Source of the DNA: Marinobacter sp. F4218
GTDB taxonomy: Bacteria; Pseudomonadota; Gammaproteobacteria; Pseudomonadales; Oleiphilaceae
Reading direction: 5' to 3'
NCBI RefSeq assembly: GCF_019443085.1
Contig: NZ_JAHZIL010000003.1
Location: 1,178,001-1,242,000 of the forward strand
Length of the DNA stretch: 64,000 nucleotides
Every line of letters begins with the position of its first letter. The stretch's first letter is position 1. The translations under genes and the position numbers were made by a program. Of this stretch, positions 7,966 through 17,390 are shown in pieces. The notes beneath the pieces are model-generated. The model was not told where the DNA came from. It ran no database searches and saw nothing but the letters and a program-made list of their open reading frames with translations.

Positions 7966-10900
7966 ACCGACAGGTCGACAAGGTGCTGATTGCCAACCGG
8001 GGCGCCATTGCCTGCCGGATCATCCGGACCCTGCGCGAGATGGGCATGACCTCGGTTGCGGTGTACGCCGAGGCCGATGCCGACTCGCTTCATGTGCGTC
8101 AGGCCGATGAGGCCTGGCCACTGGGGGAAGGGTCGGCGGTAGCCACCTACCTGGATCAGGACAAACTGTTTGAGGTCCTGGCGGCGAGCGGTGCCGGCGC
8201 CATCCATCCGGGTTATGGCTTTCTCAGTGAAAACGCCGAGTTCGCCCGCCGCTGTGAGGCCGGGGGCGTGGTGTTCCTGGGGCCCACCCCCGAACAGATG
8301 GAGCAATTCGGCCTGAAACACACCGCCCGTGCCCTGGCCGAAGCGGCTTGTGTGCCGCTGTTGCCCGGTACCGACTTGCTCTCGAACCTGGACGCCGCCC
8401 TGGCCGCTGCCGAGCAGATTGGCTACCCGGTGATGCTCAAGAGCACCGCCGGTGGTGGCGGTATCGGCATGTCCCGCTGCTACGGGGCGGACGATCTGCG
8501 CAACAGCTTCGAGTCGGTCCAGCGCCTGAGCCAGAACAACTTCAGCAACAGCGGCGTGTTCCTGGAGAAATTCGTCGAACACGCCCGCCACATCGAGGTG
8601 CAACTGTTCGGTGATGGCCAGGGCCAGGTCGTCGCCCTGGGCGAGCGCGATTGCTCGGCCCAGCGCCGCAACCAGAAGGTGATTGAAGAAGCCCCGGCGC
8701 CGGGGCTGACCGATACCGTCCGTGAGCGCATGCACACCACCGCCCGCCAGCTTGGCGAGCGTATCGCCTATCGCAGCGCCGGCACCGTGGAATTCATCTA
8801 CGATCCGGACACTGCCGAGTTCTACTTCCTCGAAGTGAACACCCGCTTACAGGTGGAACACGGGGTCACGGAACAGGTCTATGGGGTCGATATCGTGCGC
8901 TGGATGGTGCAACTGGGTATGGGCACCCTGCCCGACCTGTCGAAACTGGCCAGCAAGCTGACACCGGATGGCCACGCCATACAGGTGCGACTCTACGCCG
9001 AGGCCCCCAACAAGGACTTCCAGCCCAGCGCCGGCCTGCTGACCAACGTCCGCTGGCCTGAAGACGACAGCCTGCGGATCGACCACTGGATACAACCGGG
9101 TACCGAAGTATCGCCCCTGTTCGACCCGATGCTGGCCAAGGTGATTGTCCATGACCGGGATCGCGAAACCGCCCGCCAGCACCTGATCAGCGCACTGGAC
9201 GACAGCCAGCTTTACGGCATCGAAACCAACCTCAACTACGTGCGTCAGGTCCTGGACGACCCGCGCTTCATCGAGGGCCGCCTGTTCACCCGCACGCTCA
9301 ATGAGTTCGATTACCGCCCAACCACCGTCGACGTCGTCAACGGCGGGACCCTGACGACCGTTCAGGATTACCCCGGCCGGATCGGTTACTGGGAAGTCGG
9401 CGTGCCACCCTCGGGGCCGTTCGACAGCTACTCGTTCCGCCTCGGCAACCGGTTGCTGGGTAACGATGAGGGCGTCCCCGGTCTGGAAATCACCCTGAAG
9501 GGCCCGACCCTGGTCTTTAACCGACCGACCCAGATTGTCCTGACCGGCGCCGAACTCGGCGCCAGCCTGGACGATGAACCGGTTGGTTTCTGGCAGGTCG
9601 TCGATGTGCCTGCAGGCGCCACCCTGAAACTGGGTGCCACCACCGCGGACGGCGCCCGGGCCTATGTCCTGTTCCGGGGCGGTCTGACCTGCCCGGAATA
9701 TCTGACCTCCTGCAGTACCTTCACCCTGGGCCAGTTCGGCGGCCATTGCGGTCGGGCCCTGCGCGCCGGCGATGTACTCACCCTGCCGGACGCCGAACCG
9801 GTCGCCGCGGCCACCTTGCCGACGCACCTGAAACCGGCAATCGGCAAGACCTGGCAATTGCACGTGACCTACGGTCCTCACGGCGCGCCGGACTATTTCA
9901 CCGAGCAGGACATCGATACTTTTTTCGACAGCGACTGGGAGATTCACTACAACTCCAGCCGCACCGGCGTGCGCCTGATCGGACCGAAACCCGAATGGGC
10001 CCGCAGCGACGGTGGCGAAGCCGGCATGCACCCGTCCAACATCCACGACAACGCCTACGCGGTGGGCACGGTGGATTTCACCGGGGACATGCCGGTGATC
10101 CTGGGCCCGGACGGGCCCAGCCTCGGCGGATTCGTCTGCCCGGTCACGGTCATCAGCGCGGATCTCTGGAAACTGGGTCAGCTCAAGGCCGGCGACAAGG
10201 TCCGGTTTGTGCCGGTTAGCCAGGACCAGGCGGTGGACCTGCGCCGTGCCCAGGACGAATCCGTGGCCGGACTCTCCGCAGTCTCCGAAGTCACCCTGGA
10301 CATTACGCCCACCCGGCCAGAGACGCCGGTTTTGGCGGCACTGAGCACCGACCAGCACGAAACCGGCGTGGTCTATCGCGCCGCTGGCGACAACTACGTG
10401 CTGGTGGAATACGGCCCCATGGAACTGGATATCCGCCTGCGCTTCCGGGCCCACGCGCTGATGCTCTGGCTCCGGGACCGCAATCACCCGGCCATTCTGG
10501 AGCTGACGCCGGGCATTCGCTCCCTGCAGGTACATTACGACAGCCGCAAGCTGGACCAGCACACATTGCTGGACCTGCTGATCGGCGCCGAAAAGGAACT
10601 GGAGCAACAGCCGGAATGGGATGTTCCCGCCCGCATTGTGCACCTGCCCCTGTCCTGGGACGACGAGGCCTGCCACACCGCCATCGCCAAATACATGCAG
10701 TCGGTGCGCAAGGACGCCCCCTGGTGCCCCAGCAACCTGGAATTCATCCGGCGCATCAATGGCCTGGAGAGCATCGAACAGGTCAAGAAAACCCTGTTTG
10801 AAGCCAGTTACCTGGTGATGGGACTGGGCGACGTCTACCTCGGCGCACCGGTGGCGACGCCACTGGATCCCCGACATCGGCTGGTCACCACCAAGTACAA

Positions 10901-11591
10901 CCCGGCCCGGACCTGGACCGCGGAGAACTCTGTCGGCATCGGCGGCGCCTACCTGTGCATCTACGGGATGGAGGGCCCCGGCGGCTACCAGTTCGTGGGG
11001 CGCACCCTGCAGATGTGGAACCGCTATCGCACCACCGAATTCTTCGAAGAGGGCAAGCCATGGCTGCTCCGGTTCTTCGACCAAGTGCGTTTTTACGAAG
11101 TCAGCGCCGCCGAGCTTCAACGGATCCGGCGCGACTTTCCCAACGGCGATTATCCGATCCGGGTCGAGGAGACCCGCTTCAACCTCAGGGACTATGAACA
11201 GTTCCTCGCAGACAACCACGACGACGTCCGTGACTTCACCAGCCGGCGCCAACAGGCCTTCGATGAGGAACTGCAACGCTGGATCAGGTCCGGCCAGATC
11301 AACTTCAGTTCCGAAGCGCCGCTGGAAGACACCGGCGAGGATGACATCGCCAACCTCCCGAAGGGCCAACACGCGGTGGAAAGCCACGTGGCCGGCAACC
11401 TGTGGGAGTGCCTGGTGCAGGCCGGCGACACCATCGAAGCCCAGCGGCCCGTGGCGATCATCGAGTCCATGAAAATGGAAATCGAACTGCTGAGCCCCGT
11501 TAGCGGTCGCGTGGTCGATGTCCGCCGGGAAGCGGGTCAGGCGGTTTCACCGGGCACCCCGGTGGTGATCGTGGAAGAGGCCAGCGAATGA
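7956..11591 (+). CDS. Biotin-dependent guanidine (urea-type) carboxylase
   Basis: The 1211-residue protein has the full urea-carboxylase architecture without a fused amidase. Residues 1-450 are the biotin carboxylase ([62 protein letters not shown]). About 455-770 is the KipA/AHS2-like half of the carboxyltransferase ([20 protein letters not shown]). About 810-1080 is the KipI/AHS1-like half ([13 protein letters not shown]). The last 70 residues are the biotinyl domain with the modified Lys in ESMKMEI. The riboswitch and the two associated proteins point to guanidine rather than urea as substrate; urea cannot be excluded from sequence alone. No allophanate hydrolase gene follows, unlike many homologous loci. 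Confidence 0.9.
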   Translation: MELNRQVDKVLIANRGAIACRIIRTLREMGMTSVAVYAEADADSLHVRQADEAWPLGEGSAVATYLDQDKLFEVLAASGAGAIHPGYGFLSENAEFARRCEAGGVVFLGPTPEQMEQFGLKHTARALAEAACVPLLPGTDLLSNLDAALAAAEQIGYPVMLKSTAGGGGIGMSRCYGADDLRNSFESVQRLSQNNFSNSGVFLEKFVEHARHIEVQLFGDGQGQVVALGERDCSAQRRNQKVIEEAPAPGLTDTVRERMHTTARQLGERIAYRSAGTVEFIYDPDTAEFYFLEVNTRLQVEHGVTEQVYGVDIVRWMVQLGMGTLPDLSKLASKLTPDGHAIQVRLYAEAPNKDFQPSAGLLTNVRWPEDDSLRIDHWIQPGTEVSPLFDPMLAKVIVHDRDRETARQHLISALDDSQLYGIETNLNYVRQVLDDPRFIEGRLFTRTLNEFDYRPTTVDVVNGGTLTTVQDYPGRIGYWEVGVPPSGPFDSYSFRLGNRLLGNDEGVPGLEITLKGPTLVFNRPTQIVLTGAELGASLDDEPVGFWQVVDVPAGATLKLGATTADGARAYVLFRGGLTCPEYLTSCSTFTLGQFGGHCGRALRAGDVLTLPDAEPVAAATLPTHLKPAIGKTWQLHVTYGPHGAPDYFTEQDIDTFFDSDWEIHYNSSRTGVRLIGPKPEWARSDGGEAGMHPSNIHDNAYAVGTVDFTGDMPVILGPDGPSLGGFVCPVTVISADLWKLGQLKAGDKVRFVPVSQDQAVDLRRAQDESVAGLSAVSEVTLDITPTRPETPVLAALSTDQHETGVVYRAAGDNYVLVEYGPMELDIRLRFRAHALMLWLRDRNHPAILELTPGIRSLQVHYDSRKLDQHTLLDLLIGAEKELEQQPEWDVPARIVHLPLSWDDEACHTAIAKYMQSVRKDAPWCPSNLEFIRRINGLESIEQVKKTLFEASYLVMGLGDVYLGAPVATPLDPRHRLVTTKYNPARTWTAENSVGIGGAYLCIYGMEGPGGYQFVGRTLQMWNRYRTTEFFEEGKPWLLRFFDQVRFYEVSAAELQRIRRDFPNGDYPIRVEETRFNLRDYEQFLADNHDDVRDFTSRRQQAFDEELQRWIRSGQINFSSEAPLEDTGEDDIANLPKGQHAVESHVAGNLWECLVQAGDTIEAQRPVAIIESMKMEIELLSPVSGRVVDVRREAGQAVSPGTPVVIVEEASE

Positions 11592-11674
11592 CATGCCGAC
11601 AACCCCAGCAACCAATGACAACAACCCTGGAACACCAACCCTGGAAAAACGGGCAAGGCCCGAGGAGAGACACC

Positions 11675-12742
11675 ATGAAAAAACGTGACTTCAGCAAGCG
11701 TCTTGCGGCCGGTCTGGTAACGGCCTCCCTGTCCCTGGGCGCACTCGCCCAGGAAAAAGAGTCCTTCAGCATCGCCTGGACCATCTACGCCGGCTGGGTG
11801 CCCTGGCAGTACGCCGAGGACTACGGAATCATGAAAAAGTGGGCCGACAAGTACGACATCGACGTCGACATCGTGCAGGTCAACGACTACATCGAATCCA
11901 TCAACCAGTTCACCGCCGGCCAGTTTGACGGCGTGGTGGCCACCAGCATGGACGGGCTCTCCATTCCCGCCGCCTCGGGTGTCGACACCACTGCGCTGAT
12001 CGTGGGCGACTACTCCAACGGCAACGACGGTCTGGTGTCCAAGGACGCCACGTCCATTGCCGAGCTGGAAGGCGAAACCGTGCACCTGGTGGAGCTGTCC
12101 GTATCCCACTACCTGCTGGTCCGGGCCTTGAACACCGTTGGCCTGGAAGAGCGCGACATCAGCGTGGTGAACATTTCCGATGCCGATCTGGTGTCGGCGT
12201 TCCAGACCGACGACGTTCGCCACGTGGCGACCTGGAACCCGCTGCTGGCAGAAGTGGAAGCCTACCCCGGTGCGACCAAGCTGTTCGATTCCAGCGAGAT
12301 CCCGGGCCACATCAAGGACCTGACCCTGGTGAACACCGAGACCCTGGCGGACAACCCGAAGCTGGGCAAAGCGCTGGTCGGTGCCTGGTATGAAACCATG
12401 AGCATCCTGTCGTCCGACAGCGAGGAAGGCCAGGAAGCCCGCGCGTTCCTGGGCGAGCTGTCCGGTACCGACCAGGCCGGGTACGAAGCCCAGCTGGCTG
12501 GCATGAAGATGTTCTGGGAGCCGAAGATGTCGGTAGACTTCATCAACAGCAAGGAAGCCCACGAGGCGATGGACAGCGTTCGTCAGTTCTCCTTCGAGAA
12601 GGGCCTGCTGGGCCAGGGTGCCATGAGCCCCGACTTCGTCGGCATCGAGTTCCCGGACGGTTCGGTCATGGGTGACGAGGGCAACGTGAAGTTGCGCTTC
12701 AACGATGACTACATGGAGATGGCGGCGGACGGCGAGCTTTGA
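11675..12742 (+). CDS. ABC transporter periplasmic binding protein, probable guanidine uptake
   Basis: This 355-residue NitT/SsuA-type binding protein begins with a clear signal peptide (MKKRDFSKRLAAGLVTASLS then LGALAQ, cleavage after about residue 25). The mature part has the family's opening strand SIAWTIYAGWVPWQYAEDYG. I chose the ATG at 11675 with CGAGGAGAGA upstream; the open frame extends to 11588 across the carboxylase stop. It closes the first guanidine operon and is followed by a terminator. Its likely membrane partners, a permease and ATPase, lie 5 kb away behind the second guanidine riboswitch. Substrate assignment rests on that shared regulation. Confidence 0.85.
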   Translation: MKKRDFSKRLAAGLVTASLSLGALAQEKESFSIAWTIYAGWVPWQYAEDYGIMKKWADKYDIDVDIVQVNDYIESINQFTAGQFDGVVATSMDGLSIPAASGVDTTALIVGDYSNGNDGLVSKDATSIAELEGETVHLVELSVSHYLLVRALNTVGLEERDISVVNISDADLVSAFQTDDVRHVATWNPLLAEVEAYPGATKLFDSSEIPGHIKDLTLVNTETLADNPKLGKALVGAWYETMSILSSDSEEGQEARAFLGELSGTDQAGYEAQLAGMKMFWEPKMSVDFINSKEAHEAMDSVRQFSFEKGLLGQGAMSPDFVGIEFPDGSVMGDEGNVKLRFNDDYMEMAADGEL

Positions 12743-12773
12743 GTTGCCGATGCTTGCCTGATTGAAGACCGAA

Positions 12774-12796
12774 GGGCACGATACTCGTGCCCTTTT
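12774..12796 (+). terminator. Rho-independent terminator of the first guanidine operon
   Basis: GGGCACGA-TAC-TCGTGCCC forms a perfect 8-bp stem with a 3-base loop followed by six T residues, 31 bases after the binding-protein stop. Confidence 0.92.
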
Positions 12797-12820
12797 TTGT
12801 GGCTTTCGGAGGGGGGTGGT

Positions 12821-12924
12821 GTGGCGAGGTCCTGCCAAAACACGCTCCTTGCGGCACATCCATGTGGCGCTTGAGCTTCGCCATCCATGGCTCCGCACAG
12901 TTTTGGCAGGACCTCCCCACACCA
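12821..12924. repeat. Long imperfect inverted repeat, REP/BIME-like
   Basis: The outer arms are GGTGTGG-CGAGGTCCTGCCAAAA and its near-exact reverse complement ending CCCACACC, about 24 bases each with one or two differences. Between them lie about 60 bases with two further half-palindromic units built round CATCCATG (near GCGGCACATCCATGTGGCG and CGCCATCCATGGCTCCG). It lies in the spacer before the TetR-type gene, downstream of a terminator. It resembles repetitive extragenic palindromes; no second copy was seen in this window. Confidence 0.6.
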
Positions 12925-12964
12925 ACCTGCAGGCTGCACAGATAACTGGAGAAAGACACTACCG

Positions 12965-13579
12965 ATGCGCCGTACCAAGGAAGACGCCGAAAAAACCCGC
13001 CAGACAGTGCTGGACGCCGCGCTGACGCTGTTCAGTCGGGACGGGTATTCGCTGACCACGCTAAGCCGAATTGCGAAGGAAGCCGGCTGCAGTCGGGGGC
13101 CAATCTACTGGCACTTCCAGACCAAGGACGATCTGTACGAGGCGGTGCTGGCCTACTCCCAGGAACCGCTGGAGGCTCTGGTCGCCGAATGCCGGGCCAT
13201 GAACGACACCCCGATCGATGGCTTGAATCACTTCATTGAACGCTGGCTGGGCTTGCTCGCGAATGACCGGAAGTACCGGCAGTCGTTCGAGATACTGCTG
13301 AACAAGACCGAACTGACGGAGGCCATGAACCGGACCCTGAAACGGGAACGGCAGTTGACCCGATCGATCATTGCCCTGTTTCAGGCTCTGGTGGAGCGGG
13401 CCCAGAGGGACGGGCGGATAACATCGGAGGAAGCGCCGGAAGACCTCGGGCTGCTGGGCTACACCTATCTTATGGGCATCACCCAGACCTGGCTGTTCTC
13501 CCCCCGGCTGTTCTCACTGAAGCATCAGGCGCCGTTCTTCCAGCGCCAGTTCTGGCGGTTACTGGGGAGCGGGCACTAA
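12965..13579 (+). CDS. TetR-family regulator, AcrR/TtgR type
   Basis: This 204-residue protein starts MRRTKEDAEKTRQTVLDAAL and continues with a helix-turn-helix (TTLSRIAKEAGCSRGPIYWHF) almost diagnostic of the AcrR/TtgR/MexZ group of TetR repressors. The C-terminal ligand domain is divergent. The ATG at 12965 is chosen because it gives the canonical N-terminus; the frame is open to 12887 through the inverted repeat. AcrR-type regulators usually sit beside RND efflux genes, but none is present here. An AcrR-like palindrome at 16080-16101 between two nearby divergent genes is a candidate target. Its 3' end overlaps the convergent symporter gene by 21 bases. Confidence 0.85.
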   Translation: MRRTKEDAEKTRQTVLDAALTLFSRDGYSLTTLSRIAKEAGCSRGPIYWHFQTKDDLYEAVLAYSQEPLEALVAECRAMNDTPIDGLNHFIERWLGLLANDRKYRQSFEILLNKTELTEAMNRTLKRERQLTRSIIALFQALVERAQRDGRITSEEAPEDLGLLGYTYLMGITQTWLFSPRLFSLKHQAPFFQRQFWRLLGSGH

Positions 13580-14428
13580 CCTGCGCCCCATGGCGATCAG
13601 GATGCAGCCAAAACCATACATCAACACGCTGTAGACCACGGCCGGGATCGACATTTCGCTGGACTCTAGCAGGGTCAGAGCCACCATCAGCGCAATGGTG
13701 CCGTTCTTGATACCCAACTCCACGGCGATCGCCAGGGATTCCCGCTGGGACAGGCCCGCCAGGCGACTGACCCCCAGCCCAATGGCCACACCGATCAGGT
13801 TGAGCAGGAAGGCCGCCGGCCCCGCCTGGGAGAGCAGCTCGGGCAACCGCTCCCGGGAACCCCACAGCAGGGCGATGATCAGCAACAGCAGCACAATGCC
13901 GCCGAAAATGCTGACAATGCCTTCGGCTTTTTGTGCCGTTGCCGGCGCCCGGGTTCGGATGATCATGCCGATGGAGACCGGAAGCAGGACAATCACGACC
14001 AGCATGGCGATGGTCTTGCCCACCGGCAGGGAAATGTTGGCAGCCTCACCGAAGTACATCTGCAACGCGTAGTTGGTGAAAAAGGGCAAGGTCACGATTG
14101 TTATCAGGCTGGCCGAAACGGTCAGCAGGATGGACAGGGCAATGTGGCCCCGGGCCAGCAGCACAAAGAGATTGGAGGTGGTGCCACCGGGGCAGGCGGC
14201 AATGATCACCAGGCCAACCGCGAGCGCCGGCGCCAGCCCCAGCGTGCCGGCGATCGCGAAGGCCACCAGGGGCATCAGCAGGATCTGGGCAATGGTGCCC
14301 ACCACAATGCTGCGAGGATTGCGGGTGACCTGGCCAAAATCGCGGAGCGTCAGGGTCAGACCGATGCCAACCATGATGATAAACAGAGAGATTGGCAGAC
14401 CAATCGAGATCAGCGGACTCGACTCCAC
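13559..14428 (-). CDS. Bile acid:sodium symporter (BASS) family transporter
   Basis: The 289-residue product is almost entirely hydrophobic, with about nine or ten membrane segments, and carries the BASS signature ACPGGTTSNLFVLLARG near residues 80-95 and a second one, AVELGIKNGTIALMVALTL, near 250. It is an inner-membrane sodium-coupled carrier for an organic anion; members with known function carry bile acids, pyruvate or pantoate, so the substrate here is open. The start is a GTG at 14428 with GAGGAG seven bases upstream. It may be co-transcribed with the glutamine-synthetase-like gene upstream, 211 bases away, though a hairpin lies between. Confidence 0.85.
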   Translation of the reverse strand: MESSPLISIGLPISLFIIMVGIGLTLTLRDFGQVTRNPRSIVVGTIAQILLMPLVAFAIAGTLGLAPALAVGLVIIAACPGGTTSNLFVLLARGHIALSILLTVSASLITIVTLPFFTNYALQMYFGEAANISLPVGKTIAMLVVIVLLPVSIGMIIRTRAPATAQKAEGIVSIFGGIVLLLLIIALLWGSRERLPELLSQAGPAAFLLNLIGVAIGLGVSRLAGLSQRESLAIAVELGIKNGTIALMVALTLLESSEMSIPAVVYSVLMYGFGCILIAMGRRLVPAPQ

Positions 14429-14595
14429 GTTGGGAACTCCTCGTTATTGTTGTGTTTTGGAACCGGGCCTGAGCCCGGTAAGCAACGAAATCGCGACTTG
14501 ATGTTTATCATGCCCAGCGGCGAAAACCCAGCACTCTAGTCGAAAGACGGGGCACAGAATGTAAACGATTTGACAGTCTTTAAGGCGGAATTCTG

Positions 14596-14619
14596 CTGGG
14601 GCGACGACAGTCGCCCCAG
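14596..14619 (-). terminator. Stem-loop downstream of the GlnT-like gene
   Basis: CTGGGGCGAC and GTCGCCCCAG form a perfect 10-bp stem with a 4-base loop 21 bases after the glutamine-synthetase-like stop. There is no T-run after it on the minus strand, so it may be a weak terminator or an mRNA-stabilising hairpin. A second hairpin, ACCGGGC/GCCCGGT, lies at 14462-14479 nearer the symporter gene. Confidence 0.5.
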
Positions 14620-14639
14620 TGGATAGTAGAGAGGAAGGA

Positions 14640-15998
14640 TCAGAACATTTTCAGGTAGCGCTCGAGCTCCCAGGAAGACACGTGGTTCTGGTAGCTTTCC
14701 CACTCGGCCTGCTTGTACTCGATGAAGCTGTTGAACAGCGTCTCGCCAAACACTTCTTTGGCCAACGGGTCCGCCTCGAAAGCCTCGACCGCTTCTCCCA
14801 GGTTGCGCGGCAGGTACTCGATGCCCTGCTCGGCAATATCCGCATCGCTGTAGTTGTACATATTCTCGTGATGAGGCTCGCCCGCATCCAGTCCCTCGCG
14901 AATGCCCTCCAGGCCGGCGGCCAGAATCAGGGCGCCGCCCAGGTAGGGGTTGCAGGCGATATCCGCTGCCCGACATTCGATCCGCCCGCCCATGCCCGGA
15001 ATCCGGATCATGTTGGTGCGGTTGTTGGAGCCGTAGCACATGAACACCGGCGCCCAGGTGGAGCCGGACATGCTGCCCTGGCGTACCAGACGCTTGTAGC
15101 TGTTCACGGTCGGGGCAATCACCGCACTGATGGCGGCGCCGTGTTTGAGGACTCCGGCAATGAAGTGGTAGGCGATCTTGCTGATGCCGCAGTTGTGCAG
15201 ATCGTCGCCCTGGGGCTCAAACAGGTTTTCTCCGGTTTTGAGGTCAGCCAGGGACATGTTGTAGTGCGCCCCGCTTCCGGTCCGGTCGGCGAAGGGCTTG
15301 GGCATGAAGCTGGCAAAGGCGCCGTGCTTGCGGGCAATTTCGTTGGCCATCATCCGGAAGAACACCAGGCGGTCGGCCATGGTCAGGCCGTCGGCGTACT
15401 TGAAGTCGGTTTCGAACTGGCCGTTGGCGTCCTCGTGGTCGAACGAATAGACGTCCCATCCCAGCTCATTCATGGCATCCACCAGTTCGTCCATGATCGG
15501 CAGATTGTCCATCAGGGTGCGCGGGTCGTAACAGGGTTTGCCCAGGTTGTCGCGGTCACTGAGCGGCGCAAAGCCGCCGTCTTCGGTGTCCCGGAACAGG
15601 AAGAACTCGGTCTCGATGCCCAGGTTGAACCGATAGCCCATGTCCTCGGCGGCACTCAGCTGACGCCGGAAGACGTTGCGGGAGCAAGCCTCGAACGGTG
15701 CGCCATTCAGGTACAGGTTGCCCGGGAACCAGGCCAGTTGGCGATTCCAGGGGCAGACCGCGACGCCACTGGCATCCGGCATGGACGCCACCTCATCGTC
15801 GGAGATGTCCTGGGGCACGCCGTCCAGCGCTGCGCCCGTGTAGAGCTCGGAGCCTTCCATCATCTGTCCAAGGTGGGCAATGGGCACAAACTTGCCCTTG
15901 GTCACGCCATGGATGTCCACGTAGCTGGCAATGGCGTACTTCACGCCCGCGTCGGCCAGCGACTGTTGCAGGGCTTTGGTGTCGGTCAGGTCAGTCAT
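14640..15998 (-). CDS. glnT: Glutamine-synthetase-family ligase, GlnT type
   Basis: This 452-residue protein has the glutamine synthetase catalytic fold: IGIETEFFLF (metal-binding Glu), GSGAHYNMSL (ammonia/glutamate site), and NNRTNMIRIPG-MGGRIECRAAD (ATP/phosphate site). The N-terminal DIHGVTKGKFVP segment and overall length fit the GlnT group, which includes gamma-glutamylmethylamide synthetase and other gamma-glutamyl-amine ligases rather than the housekeeping GlnA. The glutamyl acceptor cannot be read from sequence. The ATG at 15998 has GAGGA upstream; the frame is open to 16037. It is divergent from a MetX-like hydrolase gene, with an AcrR-like palindrome in the shared spacer, and lies inside the guanidine-nitrogen island, so a role in amine or ammonia assimilation is plausible. 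Confidence 0.8.
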   Translation of the reverse strand: MTDLTDTKALQQSLADAGVKYAIASYVDIHGVTKGKFVPIAHLGQMMEGSELYTGAALDGVPQDISDDEVASMPDASGVAVCPWNRQLAWFPGNLYLNGAPFEACSRNVFRRQLSAAEDMGYRFNLGIETEFFLFRDTEDGGFAPLSDRDNLGKPCYDPRTLMDNLPIMDELVDAMNELGWDVYSFDHEDANGQFETDFKYADGLTMADRLVFFRMMANEIARKHGAFASFMPKPFADRTGSGAHYNMSLADLKTGENLFEPQGDDLHNCGISKIAYHFIAGVLKHGAAISAVIAPTVNSYKRLVRQGSMSGSTWAPVFMCYGSNNRTNMIRIPGMGGRIECRAADIACNPYLGGALILAAGLEGIREGLDAGEPHHENMYNYSDADIAEQGIEYLPRNLGEAVEAFEADPLAKEVFGETLFNSFIEYKQAEWESYQNHVSSWELERYLKMF

Positions 15999-16079
15999 GG
16001 TATTCCTCGTGTGGCTCCGGCATTTCGGGCCGATCAATGGATTTCTGGCACGTTTCTTTCTAAGGATTCCCCATTCAAC

Positions 16080-16101
16080 TTACATGCCACCATGTATGTA
16101 A
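16080..16101. promoter_or_regulatory. AcrR/TtgR-like operator palindrome
   Basis: TTACAT-N10-ATGTAA forms a 22-base dyad, with an inner ACATG-CCAC-CATGT palindrome. Its size and half-sites resemble operators of AcrR-type repressors (TTACAA...ATGTAA in TtgR). It lies in the 160-base spacer between the divergent glnT-like and MetX-like genes, 3 kb from an AcrR-type regulator gene. The match of site to regulator is inference. Confidence 0.55.
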
Positions 16102-16158
16102 ATTAGACCTGAAAGGAGACCAGGGCATCCCACACCAGGGTCCGGGAACTAGGAACAA

Positions 16159-17190
16159 ATGACAGAAAAACAATGGATTATCGAGGATTTCGAAGCAGGT
16201 GACCTTGCCCTTTCGAGCGGCGAGACGCTGTTCTCGGCACAACTGCACTACCACCTGATCGGTGAACTGAACGCACCAAAAGACAACCTGATCCTGTTGC
16301 CCACGTACTACGGTGGTGCGGCCGCCGGCAATCATCCCTGGGTCGGCGCCGACAGCCCCCTGGATCCGGACCAGTACTGCATCGTCATTCCGTCGCTGCT
16401 CGGGGCCGGCGAATCCTCGTCCCCCTCCAATACCTTCGGGGCACAGGGTGGACACCGGTTTCCCCGGGTCAGCCTGTTCGACAACGTACAGCTTCAGAAA
16501 CGGCTGGTTGACGAGGTATTCGGCGGCGCCCGCCTGGCCCTGGTGATGGGCTGGTCCATGGGCGGCATGCAGGCACTGCAGTGGGGCAGCCTGTTCCCGG
16601 ACCAGGTCGGGGCGGTCCTCGCCACCTGCTGCACGGCCCGATGCCATCCCCACAACCGCGTCTTCCTGGAAGGCGTGAAAGCGGCCCTGACCTGTGACCG
16701 GGACTTCCAGGACGGTCACTACCGGACACCGCCGGTTCGGGGGCTCCGGGCCTTTGCCCGGGTGTATGCCGGCTGGGCGTACTCGCAGGCGTTCTTTCGT
16801 CACGAACATTGGCGAGGGGTCGGCTTTGAATCCATTGAGCACCTGCTGCAATGCTGGGAACAGGACCACCTGACCCAGGACGCCAACAACCTGCTCACGG
16901 TTCTGGACACCTGGCAACAGGGCAACCTTGCCGACAACCCGGTCTTTGCGGGCAACTACGGGGAGGCGCTGTCGGCCATCACCATGCCCGCCTGCCTGAT
17001 GCCTTCGGCGACTGACCTCTATTTCACCGAAGAGGACGCCCGGGGCGATGCCCGGAACATGCCCGGAGCGCAGGTGCAGACGTTGCAGACCGACTGGGGC
17101 CACATCGCCGGTGGCGCCGGCCGGGAAGCGGCAAGTCACCGCCAGATCCTGTCGGCGGCCGCCGCACTGCTGGCCCGGCGGGAGCGGTAA
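16159..17190 (+). CDS. Alpha/beta hydrolase of the homoserine-acetyltransferase (MetX) fold family
   Basis: This 343-residue protein resembles MetX-like alpha/beta hydrolases: an N-terminal ILLPTYYGGAAAGNHPWVG oxyanion region, the nucleophile elbow GWSMGGMQALQW, an Asp in PSATDLYF and the His in DWGHIAGGAG near the C-terminus, which together make a complete Ser-Asp-His triad. Length is slightly shorter than true MetX (about 370-380), and no methionine genes are nearby, so it is more likely an uncharacterised acyl-transferase or hydrolase than MetX. It is read divergently from glnT and ends 93 bases before the sigma-54 promoter of the second guanidine operon. Confidence 0.75.
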   Translation: MTEKQWIIEDFEAGDLALSSGETLFSAQLHYHLIGELNAPKDNLILLPTYYGGAAAGNHPWVGADSPLDPDQYCIVIPSLLGAGESSSPSNTFGAQGGHRFPRVSLFDNVQLQKRLVDEVFGGARLALVMGWSMGGMQALQWGSLFPDQVGAVLATCCTARCHPHNRVFLEGVKAALTCDRDFQDGHYRTPPVRGLRAFARVYAGWAYSQAFFRHEHWRGVGFESIEHLLQCWEQDHLTQDANNLLTVLDTWQQGNLADNPVFAGNYGEALSAITMPACLMPSATDLYFTEEDARGDARNMPGAQVQTLQTDWGHIAGGAGREAASHRQILSAAAALLARRER

Positions 17191-17210
17191 CGGTGCACAG
17201 CCACTCTCAG

Positions 17211-17227
17211 CGCCCCGTATTGGTGCC
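17211..17227 (+). promoter_or_regulatory. Possible NtrC-like site, second guanidine operon
   Basis: CGCCCC-N5-GGTGCC keeps 9 of 12 defined bases of the NtrC consensus, and a perfect half-site GGTGCA lies at 17192-17197. It is 56 bases upstream of a sigma-54-type promoter. This is weaker than the site in front of the first operon. Confidence 0.4.
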
Positions 17228-17282
17228 CTGTTTGGATCGGCCCGTTTTGCGAAGGGCTCCGGATGATGCGGTTCGTGGAGGC

Positions 17283-17300
17283 TTGGCACGCAGTCTGCAG
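17283..17300 (+). promoter_or_regulatory. Sigma-54-type promoter, second guanidine operon
   Basis: TTGGCACGCAGTCTGCAG has GG and GC spaced by ten bases and the TGGCAC box. It is nearly the same core as the promoter at 6329-6346 (TTGGCAC-N5-CTGCA in both), supporting common nitrogen control of the two riboswitch operons. Confidence 0.7.
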
Positions 17301-17390
17301 TGAAAGCAGTGACGGTTTACCAAACCCTTATCCGTGCACAGCAGCCATTCACAGAACACCGCAGACGGTGCGGCCAAGACAACGGACACA

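Noticed and set aside
8847..11387. A minus-strand frame of 846 codons inside the carboxylase gene
   Set aside because: It is antisense to a strongly conserved 1211-residue carboxylase; long antisense frames are common in GC-rich DNA, and the peptide shows no family motif.
7956..11591. A fused allophanate hydrolase in the carboxylase
   Set aside because: The protein has only biotin carboxylase, the two carboxyltransferase halves and the biotinyl domain; no amidase signature was found.
16159..17190. True homoserine O-acetyltransferase MetX
   Set aside because: The fold and triad agree, but it is somewhat short and has no methionine genes or partner MetW nearby, so only the fold family is claimed.
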